42,821 nt of DNA. It comes from an uncultured Roseburia sp. (GTDB taxonomy: Bacteria > Bacillota > Clostridia > Lachnospirales > Lachnospiraceae). Below, in pieces: positions 15,651 to 27,748 of the stretch. The notes below the pieces were generated by a model, which ran no database searches, was not told the origin of the DNA, and was given only the letters and a program-made list of their open reading frames with translations. Every line of letters begins with the position of its first letter. The first letter of the stretch is position 1. A program made the position numbers and the translations under genes. Where the stretch lies: NCBI GenBank assembly GCA_947573605.1, contig CANPGM010000030.1, positions 1-42,821 of the forward strand. The letters run 5' to 3'.

Positions 15651-16585
15651 AATAACGTTATTTTTTCTTTAAAACTTTCTTCAAATGTTTCTTTAATTAT
15701 TTTTTTTATATTATTATCATTTCTAGCGGCGGCGATATAATATGCCTGCCGCTTCTTATTTTTTATGTCCTCTATATTTAAATAACAATTCTCTAATTTA
15801 TCTATCTGCATTTCTGTCCATGCCATATCATCCAAAATAATTGGTATCATAGAACCATAATTATACTTTAAAGATAAATCATATATTTCTTTCAGTAAAT
15901 CAATTGTTTCTTTAAATTTATCCAGTAATGCTAATGTATTAGCATAATTTCTCATTACAACAATTTGAAATGTCTTAACATTTTTTCCAATCATATATCC
16001 TTCATCCAAACATCTTAAAATCATTTGATAAATGGAGATACTTTTTTCAAATTCATCAATTCTTGCATAAGAATTTGCCAATCTCATCAAAATTCTCAAT
16101 TCCTGTTCTGTAAAAGGATATATTTTATCAATAAATTTATCATAGCCAGGCGCAGTCAGACGTAAAGCATCTTCCAATCTTCTGACACATTCTTCCGCAT
16201 TGATTCTATGATTATAAAAATCCAGCAGCGCCTCCGTATTTCTTATATATTGTTCATTTACAATAAAATCGGATACTTTTTCCTTTAATATCTTAAGGTA
16301 TAACTCTGCTTTTTTATAGTCATATTTTACCAGCGCATTTTCTAACAGTGTCTTTTCCTCTAACAATTCCATATCATCGCTGGTACAGATGGCGTAATTT
16401 TTTTCAGGTATTCGTTCCAATTTCATCATTAAACGTTCGTATGTCTCTTTTTTAACATTATGTCTGCCATTTTCGATTCTTGACAATGTTTCTACGGAAC
16501 AGATTCCGAAACACAGTTCCTCCTGACTGATTCCGGACGCTATTCTCGTCATTCTGATGATATCTCCTGCTTTGTAATTTGCCAT
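15647..16585 (-). CDS. XRE-HTH/TPR regulator, RRNPP type
   Basis: A 312-residue transcription regulator. Residues 5-60 are an XRE-type helix-turn-helix with ISQEELCFGICSVETLSRIE, the LCxGICSxxxLSRIExG form found in PlcR/Rgg-like proteins. Residues 70-300 are all-helical repeats (for example YARIDEFEKSISIYQMI and YANTLALLDKFKETIDLL) read as TPRs, the peptide-binding part in RRNPP regulators. Its start overlaps the end of the upstream regulator by 37 nt, and its stop overlaps that of the pro-peptide gene on the other strand. It is thus the likeliest cognate receptor of that peptide. DNA target not known. Confidence 0.88.
   Translation of the reverse strand: MANYKAGDIIRMTRIASGISQEELCFGICSVETLSRIENGRHNVKKETYERLMMKLERIPEKNYAICTSDDMELLEEKTLLENALVKYDYKKAELYLKILKEKVSDFIVNEQYIRNTEALLDFYNHRINAEECVRRLEDALRLTAPGYDKFIDKIYPFTEQELRILMRLANSYARIDEFEKSISIYQMILRCLDEGYMIGKNVKTFQIVVMRNYANTLALLDKFKETIDLLKEIYDLSLKYNYGSMIPIILDDMAWTEMQIDKLENCYLNIEDIKNKKRQAYYIAAARNDNNIKKIIKETFEESFKEKITLF
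15650..15665. repeat. Palindrome at the convergent gene ends
   Basis: AAAATAACGTTATTTT is a perfect 16-bp palindrome directly after the peptide stop and within the last codons of the regulator; TTCTTT follows on the plus strand. It may be a weak AU-rich terminator for the peptide transcript or a protein-binding site. Confidence 0.4.
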
Positions 16586-17508
16586 TCCAGTTTATCCTCA
16601 CAAAATCTGCATACTTCTTCTTTTTCTCTTTTTCGATGTAACAGATCAAACACATAATAAGCCATCAGACATTCTTCCATGCAACATACTCTATATTTCT
16701 TCCAGCTTTTCTTTTTTCTGTAGTGTTCTTCCATAGCTTTTGCTTTCAGAAAACGAATGTCTGCAATGGATTGGATTCCTCTGCTTTGTGAAATAAAATC
16801 TAGCGCCTTATCCGAATACTTTATAATCTTGGAATTGTTTTCATCCTTTTGTTCGATTTCCAGCAAAGCAAGTAAAATCCTGATGCCTATGTTTTCTTTT
16901 TGATTTTCGGAATACATCTTACTGACGTTCTTAAATACTGAAAGAAGTAATTCCTCTTTTTCGTATTTTTCCCAACCCTTGTACTCCAAATGAATCAGCA
17001 TTAGAATAATCTCTATTTCCATTTGATTAAAAAGATAATTCGTTTCATTATTAATCTTAAAGTAAGGTTTCGATAAATCTAATCCCCTGATTAACATCCT
17101 GCATATATCATTTTTGTCGTTATGTAGCGCTAATTCGATTTTTGCATGGGAAAGGAGACAGAATTGCAAATGCAGATTATGCTCTTCTTTCGTTATTTTT
17201 CTATAGTTTTTTATGAACTGAAAAGCCTTCTCATAATTCTCTGTTTCGATCGACGCTTCAATTTCATTTCGTTTTTCCCATAAATAATAATCTTTGTCAT
17301 TTAAAATAATCTCAAACCTCGTTACTTCTTTTCCGAACCGGCCAAGAAGTCCCTCGCTCATTAATGAATCTACCTCTTTAAAACCCATTTCTATTCTTGA
17401 AAGCGTTGCAATAGAGCAGATTCCCTGACAAAGTTCACCCTGTGTAATGCGATATTTTCTTCTATAATAAAATAAAACAACTCCCAATGTATTTGGTTCC
17501 ATTCTCAT
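16549..17508 (-). CDS. Second XRE-HTH/TPR regulator, RRNPP type
   Basis: A 319-residue paralogue in architecture of the next gene. The HTH lies at about 10-60 with ITQGELCQGICSIATLSRIE, followed by helical repeats over residues 80-300. The C-terminal part contains three cysteines near residues 270-275 and 298-301 (VCCMEEC, CRFCED), absent from the other regulator. The first ATG (17508) and the third codon ATG (17502) both lie near GGGTGGG; the second has better spacing. It leads a two-gene unit from a consensus promoter and overlaps its partner by 37 nt. Two regulators with one visible peptide suggests either a hetero-pair or one acting on a second, unseen signal. Confidence 0.85.
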   Translation of the reverse strand: MRMEPNTLGVVLFYYRRKYRITQGELCQGICSIATLSRIEMGFKEVDSLMSEGLLGRFGKEVTRFEIILNDKDYYLWEKRNEIEASIETENYEKAFQFIKNYRKITKEEHNLHLQFCLLSHAKIELALHNDKNDICRMLIRGLDLSKPYFKINNETNYLFNQMEIEIILMLIHLEYKGWEKYEKEELLLSVFKNVSKMYSENQKENIGIRILLALLEIEQKDENNSKIIKYSDKALDFISQSRGIQSIADIRFLKAKAMEEHYRKKKSWKKYRVCCMEECLMAYYVFDLLHRKREKEEVCRFCEDKLEWQITKQEISSE

Positions 17509-17591
17509 CCCACCCTATTAAAAGACAAAGGTTTTTTCTTTTGTAAATCAAAATATGCCTGATTCAACTAAATAAATAGTTTTATTTTTTC

Positions 17592-17620
17592 ATTATAGTA
17601 TCGTTTATTCAAAATTGCAA
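17592..17620 (-). promoter_or_regulatory. Promoter of the regulator pair
   Basis: On the minus strand TTGCAA (17620-17615), a 17-nt spacer and TATAAT (17597-17592) give a strong sigma-A promoter, leaving an approximately 80-nt leader before the first regulator. Confidence 0.75.
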
Positions 17621-17671
17621 ATATTCGTATGAAAAATCGTTGTTTTACCGTTATATTCACTGTAATGAAAG

Positions 17672-17742
17672 AAAAAACTGCTGCAAAAAGCACATTTACG
17701 GCAATATTTTAATCCGATGATGTTGCTTTATGCAGCAGTTTT
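17672..17742 (-). terminator. gyrA terminator
   Basis: Arms AAAACTGCTGCA (17742-17731 on the minus strand) and TGCAGCAGTTTT (17685-17674) pair, with extra pairing of TAAAGCA and TGCTTTT, around a loop of about 30 nt and followed by further Ts. It begins about 18 nt after the gyrA stop. Confidence 0.8.
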
Positions 17743-17759
17743 AATGAGCCTGTTCTATT

Positions 17760-20384
17760 TTAGTCTTCCTGATCCGGTTCGGCATCCGCCTCGGCGCGTT
17801 CAATCAATTCCTTCATTAGCTCGTCATTTATTTCCGGATGCTTTCCCGCAGCCATTCTGGCGGCTTCGGCCGCATGAGACACACTCTCCGCTTCTTCTTC
17901 TTCGCTTAAAAGCTCGGAAGTATCGGCGTCTTCAATCAGCGTCTTATCTTCTCTGACCTTTGCAATGCTTGCGATCGTCACATCTTCCGAAAGATCCATG
18001 AGTTTCACGCCGGAAGTTACTCTTCCAAGAAGCGTCGTCTGATCTACTTTTATACGGATAATAATTCCCTCCGTGGTAATCAGCATTACCTCATCTTTCT
18101 TATTTACCGCCTTTACGCCGACAATATTTCCTGTCTTTTCAGTTATTTTATAACATTTTACCCCTTTGCCGCCGCGGATTTGGCAGGTAAATTCTGAAAT
18201 AACCGTACATTTCCCAAGCCCTTTTTCCGAAACAATCATTAAAGATTCTCCCTGGGACTCCATCTGCATTCCGACAACTTCGTCTCCGTCGGCAAGATTC
18301 ATACCAATGACACCCATAGAAGTTCTTCCTGTACTTCTTACATCTGTCTCATGAAAACGAATACACTGTCCGTACTTCGTAACCAGAAAAATATCCTGAT
18401 TATTGTCGGTTTTTTTCACTTCAATCAGTTCGTCGTCCTCTCTTAAAGTAATCGCCGCCAGTCCGGTTTTGCGGACATTGGAATAATCGGTAATCGACGT
18501 CTTTTTTACGATACCTTTCCGTGTCGCCATAAAAAGGTAGTGGCCTTCCGTATATTCTTTAATCGGAATCACCGCAGTTATTTTTTCACCTGGCAAAAGC
18601 TGCAGCAAATTAATGATAGCGGTTCCGCGCGAAGTTCTTCCCGCTTCCGGTATCTCATACGCTTTGATTCGGTAAACGCGTCCGGTACTTGTAAAGAACA
18701 TCATATAATGATGAGACGTAGTCATTAACAACTCTTCAATGTAATCATCGTCCAGCGTCTCCATTCCTTTGATGCCTTTTCCTCCACGGTTTTGCGCACG
18801 GAAATTGTCGAGACTCATTCGTTTAATATAACCCAGCTTTGTCATAGCGATTACGGTATTCGTTACCGGTATCAAATCTTCCATTGAAAGGTCATATTCG
18901 TCAAATCCGATTGAAGTTCTTCTTTCGTCTCCGTATTTATCGGAAATTGCAAGAATTTCTTCCCGTATCACACCAAGCAGTTTCTTCTCATCGGCTAAAA
19001 TTGCTTTCAACTCCGCAATACGTTCCATCAATTCCGCATACTCTGCTTCAATTTTTTCCCGTTCCAGTCCGGTCAGTGCGCGCAGACGCATATCTACGAT
19101 TGCCTGCGCCTGTACGTCTGTAAATGAAAAACGTTCGATTAAGCGTTCTTTCGCCTGGGCGGTACTTCTGCTGCTGCGGATTATTTGAATGACTTCATCT
19201 ATATTGTCAAGCGCCGTCAACAATCCCTGCAATATATGCGCCCGTTCTTCGGCTTTATTTAAATCATATTTGGTCCTTCTTGTTACTACATCCTTTTGAT
19301 GATTCAAATAAAGTTTCAGAACTTCACAGAGATTTAAGACTTTCGGCTGATTGTCCACAAGCGCAATCATAATAACGCCAAACGTATCCTGCATCTGCGT
19401 ATGTTTATAAAGGAGGTTTAAGACGACGTTCGGATTTACATCGCGTCGAAGTTCGATACAAACTCTCATTCCCTGACGGTTTGATTCGTCGCGTAAATCA
19501 GTAATCCCGTCTATTTTTTTATCACGGACAAGCTCGGCAATCTTTTCAATCAAACGGGCTTTATTGACCATATAGGGAAGCTCCGTTACGACGATTCGAT
19601 TTTTTCCGTTCTGCATCGGCTCAATGTTCGTAATCGCTCTTACTCTGATTTTTCCGCGTCCGGTCCGGTATGCTTCGTTAATTCCGGCCGTTCCGAGTAT
19701 CATAGCTCCGGTCGGAAAATCAGGTCCTTTTACGATAGAAAGTAATTCGTCAATCTCCGTATCACGATCATACTCTACTTCATTATCTATAATTTTTACC
19801 ACGGCATCGATTACTTCGCGGAGATTATGAGGCGGAATATTCGTAGCCATGCCGACTGCAATACCTGTGGTACCATTTACTAAAAGATTTGGAAAACGGG
19901 AGGGAAGAACGGTCGGTTCTTTTTCCGTTTCGTCAAAGTTCGGAATAAAATCAACGGTATCTTTATTGATATCCGCCAACATTTCCATTGAAATCTTGCT
20001 TAATCTGGCTTCGGTATAACGCATGGCCGCGGCCCCGTCGCCGTCGACGGAACCGAAATTGCCGTGACCGTCCACCAGCGGATAGCGGAAGGACCATTCC
20101 TGCGCCATATTAACCAGCGCGCCGTAAATGGAACTGTCTCCGTGCGGATGATATTTACCCATTGTATCGCCGACGATACGAGCGCATTTTCTGTGCGGCT
20201 TATCCGGTCCGTTATTCAATTCTATCATGGAATATAAAACGCGGCGCTGCACCGGTTTTAAACCGTCTCTTACATCGGGCAGCGCGCGGGCTGCAATTAC
20301 GCTCATGGCATAATCGATATAAGAGGTTTCCATTGTTTTTTTCAGATCCACTTCATGAATCTGATCAAAGATTTTATCATCCAT
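17760..20384 (-). CDS. gyrA: DNA gyrase subunit A
   Basis: Breakage-reunion subunit of gyrase, which introduces negative supercoils. The catalytic tyrosine is Y123 in [11 protein letters not shown]; the quinolone-resistance region reads [13 protein letters not shown] (80-92). The C-terminal beta-pinwheel contains the GyrA-box-like [10 protein letters not shown] near residue 530 and [10 protein letters not shown] near 735, followed by an acidic tail rich in Glu. Length 874 aa is slightly long because of that tail. It follows gyrB by 27 nt. The residue equivalent to E. coli Asp87 is Gly88, a quinolone-relevant position. Confidence 0.98.
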   Translation of the reverse strand: MDDKIFDQIHEVDLKKTMETSYIDYAMSVIAARALPDVRDGLKPVQRRVLYSMIELNNGPDKPHRKCARIVGDTMGKYHPHGDSSIYGALVNMAQEWSFRYPLVDGHGNFGSVDGDGAAAMRYTEARLSKISMEMLADINKDTVDFIPNFDETEKEPTVLPSRFPNLLVNGTTGIAVGMATNIPPHNLREVIDAVVKIIDNEVEYDRDTEIDELLSIVKGPDFPTGAMILGTAGINEAYRTGRGKIRVRAITNIEPMQNGKNRIVVTELPYMVNKARLIEKIAELVRDKKIDGITDLRDESNRQGMRVCIELRRDVNPNVVLNLLYKHTQMQDTFGVIMIALVDNQPKVLNLCEVLKLYLNHQKDVVTRRTKYDLNKAEERAHILQGLLTALDNIDEVIQIIRSSRSTAQAKERLIERFSFTDVQAQAIVDMRLRALTGLEREKIEAEYAELMERIAELKAILADEKKLLGVIREEILAISDKYGDERRTSIGFDEYDLSMEDLIPVTNTVIAMTKLGYIKRMSLDNFRAQNRGGKGIKGMETLDDDYIEELLMTTSHHYMMFFTSTGRVYRIKAYEIPEAGRTSRGTAIINLLQLLPGEKITAVIPIKEYTEGHYLFMATRKGIVKKTSITDYSNVRKTGLAAITLREDDELIEVKKTDNNQDIFLVTKYGQCIRFHETDVRSTGRTSMGVIGMNLADGDEVVGMQMESQGESLMIVSEKGLGKCTVISEFTCQIRGGKGVKCYKITEKTGNIVGVKAVNKKDEVMLITTEGIIIRIKVDQTTLLGRVTSGVKLMDLSEDVTIASIAKVREDKTLIEDADTSELLSEEEEAESVSHAAEAARMAAGKHPEINDELMKELIERAEADAEPDQED

Positions 20385-20411
20385 TTCATAATTTCCCTTC
20401 CGGCAAATACG

Positions 20412-23459
<3,048 letters not shown>

Positions 23460-23463
<4 letters not shown>

Positions 23464-23675
23464 TTCACAATCTGAATTGTTTCTCCGTTATAAGAAACAA
23501 TATCTCCATGATAGAGTTTTTTTCCGCGTCTTGTCTCTGTTTCTCCGTTTACCGAAACAAGACCGTCTGTAATTACAAACTTTGCGTCAACACCGGAGTC
23601 CACAAGACCCGCCTTTTTTAACGCCTGCCCTAATTTTATAAATTCTTCCTCTGCTCTGATTTCTACTTTTATCAT
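23460..23675 (-). CDS. yaaA: S4-domain RNA-binding protein YaaA
   Basis: A 71-residue S4-domain protein of the YaaA/RlbA family, always found between dnaN and recF in Bacillota, with a proposed role at the ribosome. The S4 core FIKLGQALKKAGLVDSG..AKFVITDGLVSVNGE is complete. The frame is open to 23702, but family members begin MI-x-V-E-I, so the ATG at 23675 is chosen; the nearby GGGT is a weak RBS. Confidence 0.92.
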
Positions 23676-23743
23676 ATTTACCCACATTCTGATGCGTTTC
23701 ACAACGCAGTTTTTATAAGAGAAAACGGATATTTCTTCCGCTT

Positions 23744-24856
23744 CTAGTTATTGGCGGCGTTAAAATTTACCGGAAGAATCAGGTAAATATAACTGTTCGC
23801 TTCATCTTTGATAAAACACGGCGCCTTCGGATTCACCATGTAAAGGCTGATTTCCTCGTCGTCGATTACCCGCAGCGCATCGATAAAGAACTTAGGATTA
23901 AATCCAATCATGATATCCTTCCCCTCTTTGTCGATGTCAATCTCTTCGTCCATTGATCCGATAAAGGAATTGATTTTGAGTTCCATATTGCCGTCGGAAA
24001 TATTCATAATAATCGGCTTTTTATCGCCTTCTTTTATCAGAAGCATTGCACGATCAATACAATTTAATAATTCCCGTTTATTTATCATTACCTTTGTTTC
24101 ATAATCGGAGGAAAGCATCTGCTCTATTCTGAAATATTCTCCTTCAATCAGCCGCGAAACAACGGTTGTCTGGTCAAACTCAAATACAATATGATTGTCC
24201 GAAAGAAAGATCGCCGCCATATCCTCTGTTCCGCCCGGCAGGATTTTACTTAATTCCTGCAGCGTTTTGCCCGGAACTACTACTTTTTTATGGTCATAGC
24301 TGTTTTTCAGTTCAATATTGCGGATCGATATGCGGTGACCATCCAAAGAAACGACTTTTAACGCATTTTCCTCTATTTCAAAAAGTTCGCCGGTCATAAG
24401 CTTATTATTATCGTTGTCTGCAATCGAGAAAATCGTCTGACGAATGACTTCTTTTAACGTAAACTGTGAAATCTCGATGCATTCGTTTCTTTCAATCAGC
24501 GGAATATAGGAAAAATCTTCTCCTGATTTTCCGACGATATTAAACTTTGCTTTTTCACAGGTGATAATCGTCTTAAAGGACGCGTCGGTTTCGATTACGA
24601 CATCATTATCCGGTAGCTTACGCACAATTTCAGAAAAAATCTTGGCATCTAATGCAATAATACCGCGTTCCTCGATGGTGCCTTCTATTTTTGTTTCGAT
24701 TCCCAGTTCCATATCGTTTGCCATAAGCTTAATTTCATTCGTAGAAGCATCGATTAAGATACATTCGAGAATCGCCATCGTGGTTCTAGTCGGCACGGCT
24801 TTAGAAACAATGTTAACACCATGCAGAAGATTTGATTTTGGACAGATTAATTTCAT
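23744..24856 (-). CDS. dnaN: DNA polymerase III beta sliding clamp
   Basis: Processivity clamp that encircles DNA and tethers the replicative polymerase and partner proteins. The 370-aa sequence has the three-fold clamp architecture and ends in the conserved LPVNFN-type segment (YLILPVNF), where family members have LPxR/LPVR. AGGAG lies about 11 nt before ATG 24856. A DnaA-box-like TGTGAATAA (24860-24868) sits between RBS and start codon, so DnaA might influence expression. Confidence 0.97.
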   Translation of the reverse strand: MKLICPKSNLLHGVNIVSKAVPTRTTMAILECILIDASTNEIKLMANDMELGIETKIEGTIEERGIIALDAKIFSEIVRKLPDNDVVIETDASFKTIITCEKAKFNIVGKSGEDFSYIPLIERNECIEISQFTLKEVIRQTIFSIADNDNNKLMTGELFEIEENALKVVSLDGHRISIRNIELKNSYDHKKVVVPGKTLQELSKILPGGTEDMAAIFLSDNHIVFEFDQTTVVSRLIEGEYFRIEQMLSSDYETKVMINKRELLNCIDRAMLLIKEGDKKPIIMNISDGNMELKINSFIGSMDEEIDIDKEGKDIMIGFNPKFFIDALRVIDDEEISLYMVNPKAPCFIKDEANSYIYLILPVNFNAANN

Positions 24857-24859
24857 AAT

Positions 24860-25144
24860 TGTGAATAACTCCTTCCTGTGTGGCTGATGCCAGATAAATA
24901 TATTTATAAAAAGATATTAAAAGTCTTATTCATAGGGGATGTTCATAAGTGAATAACCCTCTAAAGCCTGATAAAGAAAGACGTTTCAGAAAAAAACAGC
25001 CGGTATAACCATGTGAAAAGAGAGAGGATTTCCATTGGATAACATGTGAATAAAAATTTACATATATAATGGGTTGTTTCAAATGATTCTCAGGTTCATC
25101 GTTCATGAACAGCTTCTTCACATGAATTAAACTGCTTATCCACA
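24860..25144. other. oriC, dnaA-dnaN intergenic part with DnaA boxes
   Basis: The 304-nt gap carries a perfect DnaA box TTATCCACA (25136-25144) and variants TGTGAATAA (25045-25053), ATTGGATAA (25034-25042), AGTGAATAA (24949-24957), TTATTCATA (24926-24934) and TGTGAATAA (24860-24868). A very AT-rich stretch at 24890-24930 is a candidate unwinding element. In Bacillus and Clostridia the unwinding region lies in this dnaA-dnaN spacer. No other gene is seen in it. Confidence 0.8.
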
Positions 25145-25160
25145 AAAAAATGTGTACAGT

Positions 25161-26504
25161 TTAGTTTGGGTTAATTTTTTTCTTTATGGTTTCGATTAAG
25201 GTTCGCGTCTGTTCATTCGTTTCATATTCGTCCCCGATTTTATTTACTCCGTGGATAATGGTCGAATGATCGCGGCCTCCTAAAAGCGCTCCGATTGAGT
25301 CAAGCGGAGCGTCCGTCATATTCTTGCACAGATACATGGCGATCTGCCGGGGCTTTACGATATTGGTACTTCTGTTCTTGGAAATCATCTGGTCAACGGA
25401 AATCTGAAAATGTTCCGATACGACTTCTACAATAAGCTGCGGCGTAATAGCCCTGGGCTTATCAGGAGTAATAATGTTCTGCAGTTCCCTAATTGCAATT
25501 TCCATTGTAATTTCTTTTTTTTCAAGGTTGGAAAAAGCAAGAAGCTTGTTTAACGCTCCTTCCAATTCACGGATGTTGGACTTAATGTTGGTTGCAATAT
25601 AGTTAAGGATATTATCTTTTAAGTCAATGTCGTCCGCTTCCACTTTTTTTCTGAGAATAGCCATTCTTGTTTCATAGTCCGGTGTTCCGATATCGGCCAT
25701 CAGACCCCATTCAAAACGTGAGCGAATGCGTTCTTCCAGAGTTTCCATATCTTTCGGCGGCTTGTCCGAAGTGAGAATAATCTGCTTTTTTGCCGCGTGA
25801 AGAGCGTTGAAGGTGTGGAAAAATTCTTCCTGTGTGCTTTCTTTTCCTATTATAAACTGTACGTCGTCGACCATTAGGACGTCAATCGTACGATATTTTT
25901 CCCGAAGTTTATTCATTGCGGCTGCATTACCGCTTCGAATGGATTCAATAACTTCATTTGTAAACTCTTCTGATGTAACGTACAGTACTTTAGCGTCCGG
26001 ATCTTGCTCCAAAATAAAATGACCGATGGAATGCATCAAATGCGTTTTGCCAAGTCCCGGACCCCCGTAAATGTAAAGCGGATTGTAAGCTTCGCCGGGA
26101 GATTCGGCTACCGCAAGAGATGCGGATTGTGCAAATCGATTGTTGTTCCCGACAACGAAGGTATCGAATGTGTAGTTGGGGTTTAAGTTCGCACCGTCCG
26201 AGGCATTGTTCTTTATTCCGGCCTTTTTTGCTTTCATACTTTTGGCCTGTTCGGGCAGAATAAACAGAATCTCATATTCGATTCCGATAATTTCCGCAAC
26301 GGCTACTTTTAAGGGAAGAGAATATTTTTTTGAAATATAGCTCAAAGTCATCTGTTCCGACGGAACCAGAACATATAGCTTATTTCCCTCTACACTGTAA
26401 ACCTCAAGGGGACGAATCCAGGTTTCAAACGAAATATCGCTGATATCGTGTTCCGTTTTGATTGTCTGCAAAATTTCGTCCCATTTTTCTAAAATTTTGT
26501 CCAT
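25161..26504 (-). CDS. dnaA: Chromosomal replication initiator DnaA
   Basis: Initiator ATPase that binds DnaA boxes and melts oriC. Domain I is residues 1-80, AAA+ domain III contains Walker A GGPGLGKTH and Walker B VLMVDDVQF, and domain IV ends with the DnaA signature GALLGGRDHSTIIHG. The frame opens at 26546, but the ATG at 26504 is preceded by GGAG with seven-nt spacing and gives MDKILEKWDEIL, the normal N-terminus; product 447 aa. DnaA boxes lie on both sides, consistent with autoregulation. Confidence 0.98.
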   Translation of the reverse strand: MDKILEKWDEILQTIKTEHDISDISFETWIRPLEVYSVEGNKLYVLVPSEQMTLSYISKKYSLPLKVAVAEIIGIEYEILFILPEQAKSMKAKKAGIKNNASDGANLNPNYTFDTFVVGNNNRFAQSASLAVAESPGEAYNPLYIYGGPGLGKTHLMHSIGHFILEQDPDAKVLYVTSEEFTNEVIESIRSGNAAAMNKLREKYRTIDVLMVDDVQFIIGKESTQEEFFHTFNALHAAKKQIILTSDKPPKDMETLEERIRSRFEWGLMADIGTPDYETRMAILRKKVEADDIDLKDNILNYIATNIKSNIRELEGALNKLLAFSNLEKKEITMEIAIRELQNIITPDKPRAITPQLIVEVVSEHFQISVDQMISKNRSTNIVKPRQIAMYLCKNMTDAPLDSIGALLGGRDHSTIIHGVNKIGDEYETNEQTRTLIETIKKKINPN

Positions 26505-26541
26505 TCCAAAACTCCGCTTTCTAAAAACATTCTTATCTAAT

Positions 26542-26570
26542 ATCATACATTATTTTAAGGTTTAAATCAA
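26542..26570 (-). promoter_or_regulatory. dnaA promoter
   Basis: On the minus strand TTGATT (26570-26565), 17 nt and TATGAT (26547-26542), about 40 nt ahead of the dnaA start. DnaA boxes begin 30 nt upstream. Confidence 0.65.
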
Positions 26571-26601
26571 CTTGAAATTGTAGAGAAATATGTTCATGTA
26601 C

Positions 26602-26779
26602 TGGGGATAATGTGAAAATAAAAAATGCCTCTGTGGGCTTAATATGGCTTTTGGCAAAGGAAAAGAGCGGATTGTGAATAAATAAACGATAGTTATCGAC
26701 CTCTGTTTTAAAGGATTCTACCTGTCTATTCACAATCTATCGGTGTTTTTTCCACAAGTTATCCACAAAATGAGGATAA
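26602..26779. other. oriC, upstream part with DnaA-box cluster
   Basis: Six DnaA boxes or close variants lie in 178 nt between dnaA and rpmH: TGGGGATAA (26602-26610), TGTGAATAA (26673-26681), CTATTCACA (26726-26734), TTTTCCACA (26748-26756), a perfect TTATCCACA (26759-26767) and TGAGGATAA (26771-26779). Strand polarity of transcription switches across this site. The remainder, 26780-26910, is AT-rich with no recognised element. Confidence 0.85.
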
Positions 26780-26915
26780 CTTATAAAGAAGCGTTTTTTC
26801 TTTTGCAATTTTGGAATGGAGTAGAATTTTTTAGTAACTAGATATAGACGAAATGAGTTTCTTCCTTATATATATAGTGGTTTTTTGAAAAAGGCTGAAA
26901 TTCGTTCGATTTTGC

Positions 26916-26943
26916 TTGACTTGGCAGTATTTTTTGTTATAAT
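26916..26943 (+). promoter_or_regulatory. rpmH promoter
   Basis: TTGACT (26916-26921), 16 nt and TATAAT (26938-26943), about 40 nt ahead of rpmH. Confidence 0.8.
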
Positions 26944-26982
26944 TGAAAATGATGTTTTTTAATGTAGAGGAGGTGGATTACG

Positions 26983-27117
26983 ATGAAGATGACATATCAA
27001 CCGAAAAAGAGACAGAGGTCTAAAGTTCATGGATTCAGAAAAAGAATGAGTACGGCAGGCGGAAGAAAAGTATTGGCTGCAAGAAGGTTAAAAGGAAGAA
27101 AGAGATTATCAGCTTAG
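26983..27117 (+). CDS. rpmH: Ribosomal protein bL34
   Basis: A 44-residue, highly basic protein, [18 protein letters not shown]..., with the invariant [17 protein letters not shown] segment and the end KGRKRLSA. It is part of the large ribosomal subunit. AGAGGAGG lies eight nt before the ATG. It is first in the rpmH-rnpA-yidD-yidC-jag cluster. It falls below the usual ORF length cut-off. Confidence 0.99.
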   Translation: MKMTYQPKKRQRSKVHGFRKRMSTAGGRKVLAARRLKGRKRLSA

Positions 27118-27140
27118 GCCACAGCATATGTGGTCTTTTC
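27118..27140 (+). terminator. Hairpin between rpmH and rnpA
   Basis: GGCCACA (27118-27124) and TGTGGTC (27129-27135) form a 7-bp stem starting right after the rpmH stop and followed by TTTTCC. A partial terminator here would lower rnpA relative to rpmH. Confidence 0.6.
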
Positions 27141-27162
27141 CTTTACCTGACGGGGTATAAAA

Positions 27163-27501
27163 TTGAAGTTTTCAGAATCGTTGAAAAAGAACAGGGATTT
27201 TCAGAATGTTTATCGGAAAGGAAAATCCTATGCAAACAGGTATCTTGTAATGTATATTTGGAAAAATGATACCAATGGAAATCGTTTGGGAATATCAGTA
27301 AGTAAAAAAGTAGGAAACAGTGTTATAAGACATCATTTAACCCGGTTAATCAGGGAGAGTTATAGACTGCAGGAGGACATGTTTCATAATGGTTTAGACA
27401 TTGTAGTCGTTGCAAGAAATACGGCAAAGGATATTTCGTATCATGAAGTGGAAAGTGCCTTATTACATCTTGGAAGTCTTCATAAAATTTTAAAGAAATA
27501 A
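27163..27501 (+). CDS. rnpA: Ribonuclease P protein component
   Basis: Protein subunit that helps RNase P RNA trim tRNA 5' ends. The 112-aa sequence has the family pattern: SLKKNRDFQNVYRKGKS at the start, LGISVSKKVGNSVIRHHLTRLIRES (RNR-type motif, slightly changed) in the middle, and D-IVVVARN near residue 80. The start is TTG at 27163 with GGGG upstream. Located between rpmH and yidD as usual. Confidence 0.97.
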   Translation: MKFSESLKKNRDFQNVYRKGKSYANRYLVMYIWKNDTNGNRLGISVSKKVGNSVIRHHLTRLIRESYRLQEDMFHNGLDIVVVARNTAKDISYHEVESALLHLGSLHKILKK

Positions 27502-27525
27502 TACAGAAAAGAAGATGGAATCGTT

Positions 27526-27735
27526 TTGAAAAAAATTTTAATTGCTTTAATTAAATTTTATAGAAAATATCTTTCTCCAATGAAAACTACAAAATGTCCG
27601 TATTATCCGACCTGTTCGACTTACGGACTGGAAGCGGTTGAAAAATACGGAGCCGTGAAAGGCGGAGCATTGGCATTATGGAGGATATTACGATGTAATC
27701 CTTTTTCAAAAGGTGGATATGATCCAGTTCCATAG
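27526..27735 (+). CDS. yidD: Membrane protein insertion efficiency factor YidD
   Basis: A 69-aa peripheral membrane protein assisting YidC. It has the family motifs [29 protein letters not shown] (three conserved cysteines) and [19 protein letters not shown]. The start is TTG 27526, with a weak purine-rich RBS. It ends 13 nt before yidC. Confidence 0.96.
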   Translation: MKKILIALIKFYRKYLSPMKTTKCPYYPTCSTYGLEAVEKYGAVKGGALALWRILRCNPFSKGGYDPVP

Positions 27736-27748
27736 CGGAGGTAATTAA

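Noticed and set aside
17629-17712. 27-codon plus-strand ORF as a second pheromone gene beside the upstream regulator
   Set aside because: No RBS, and it overlaps the gyrA terminator; the sequence lacks a convincing signal peptide.
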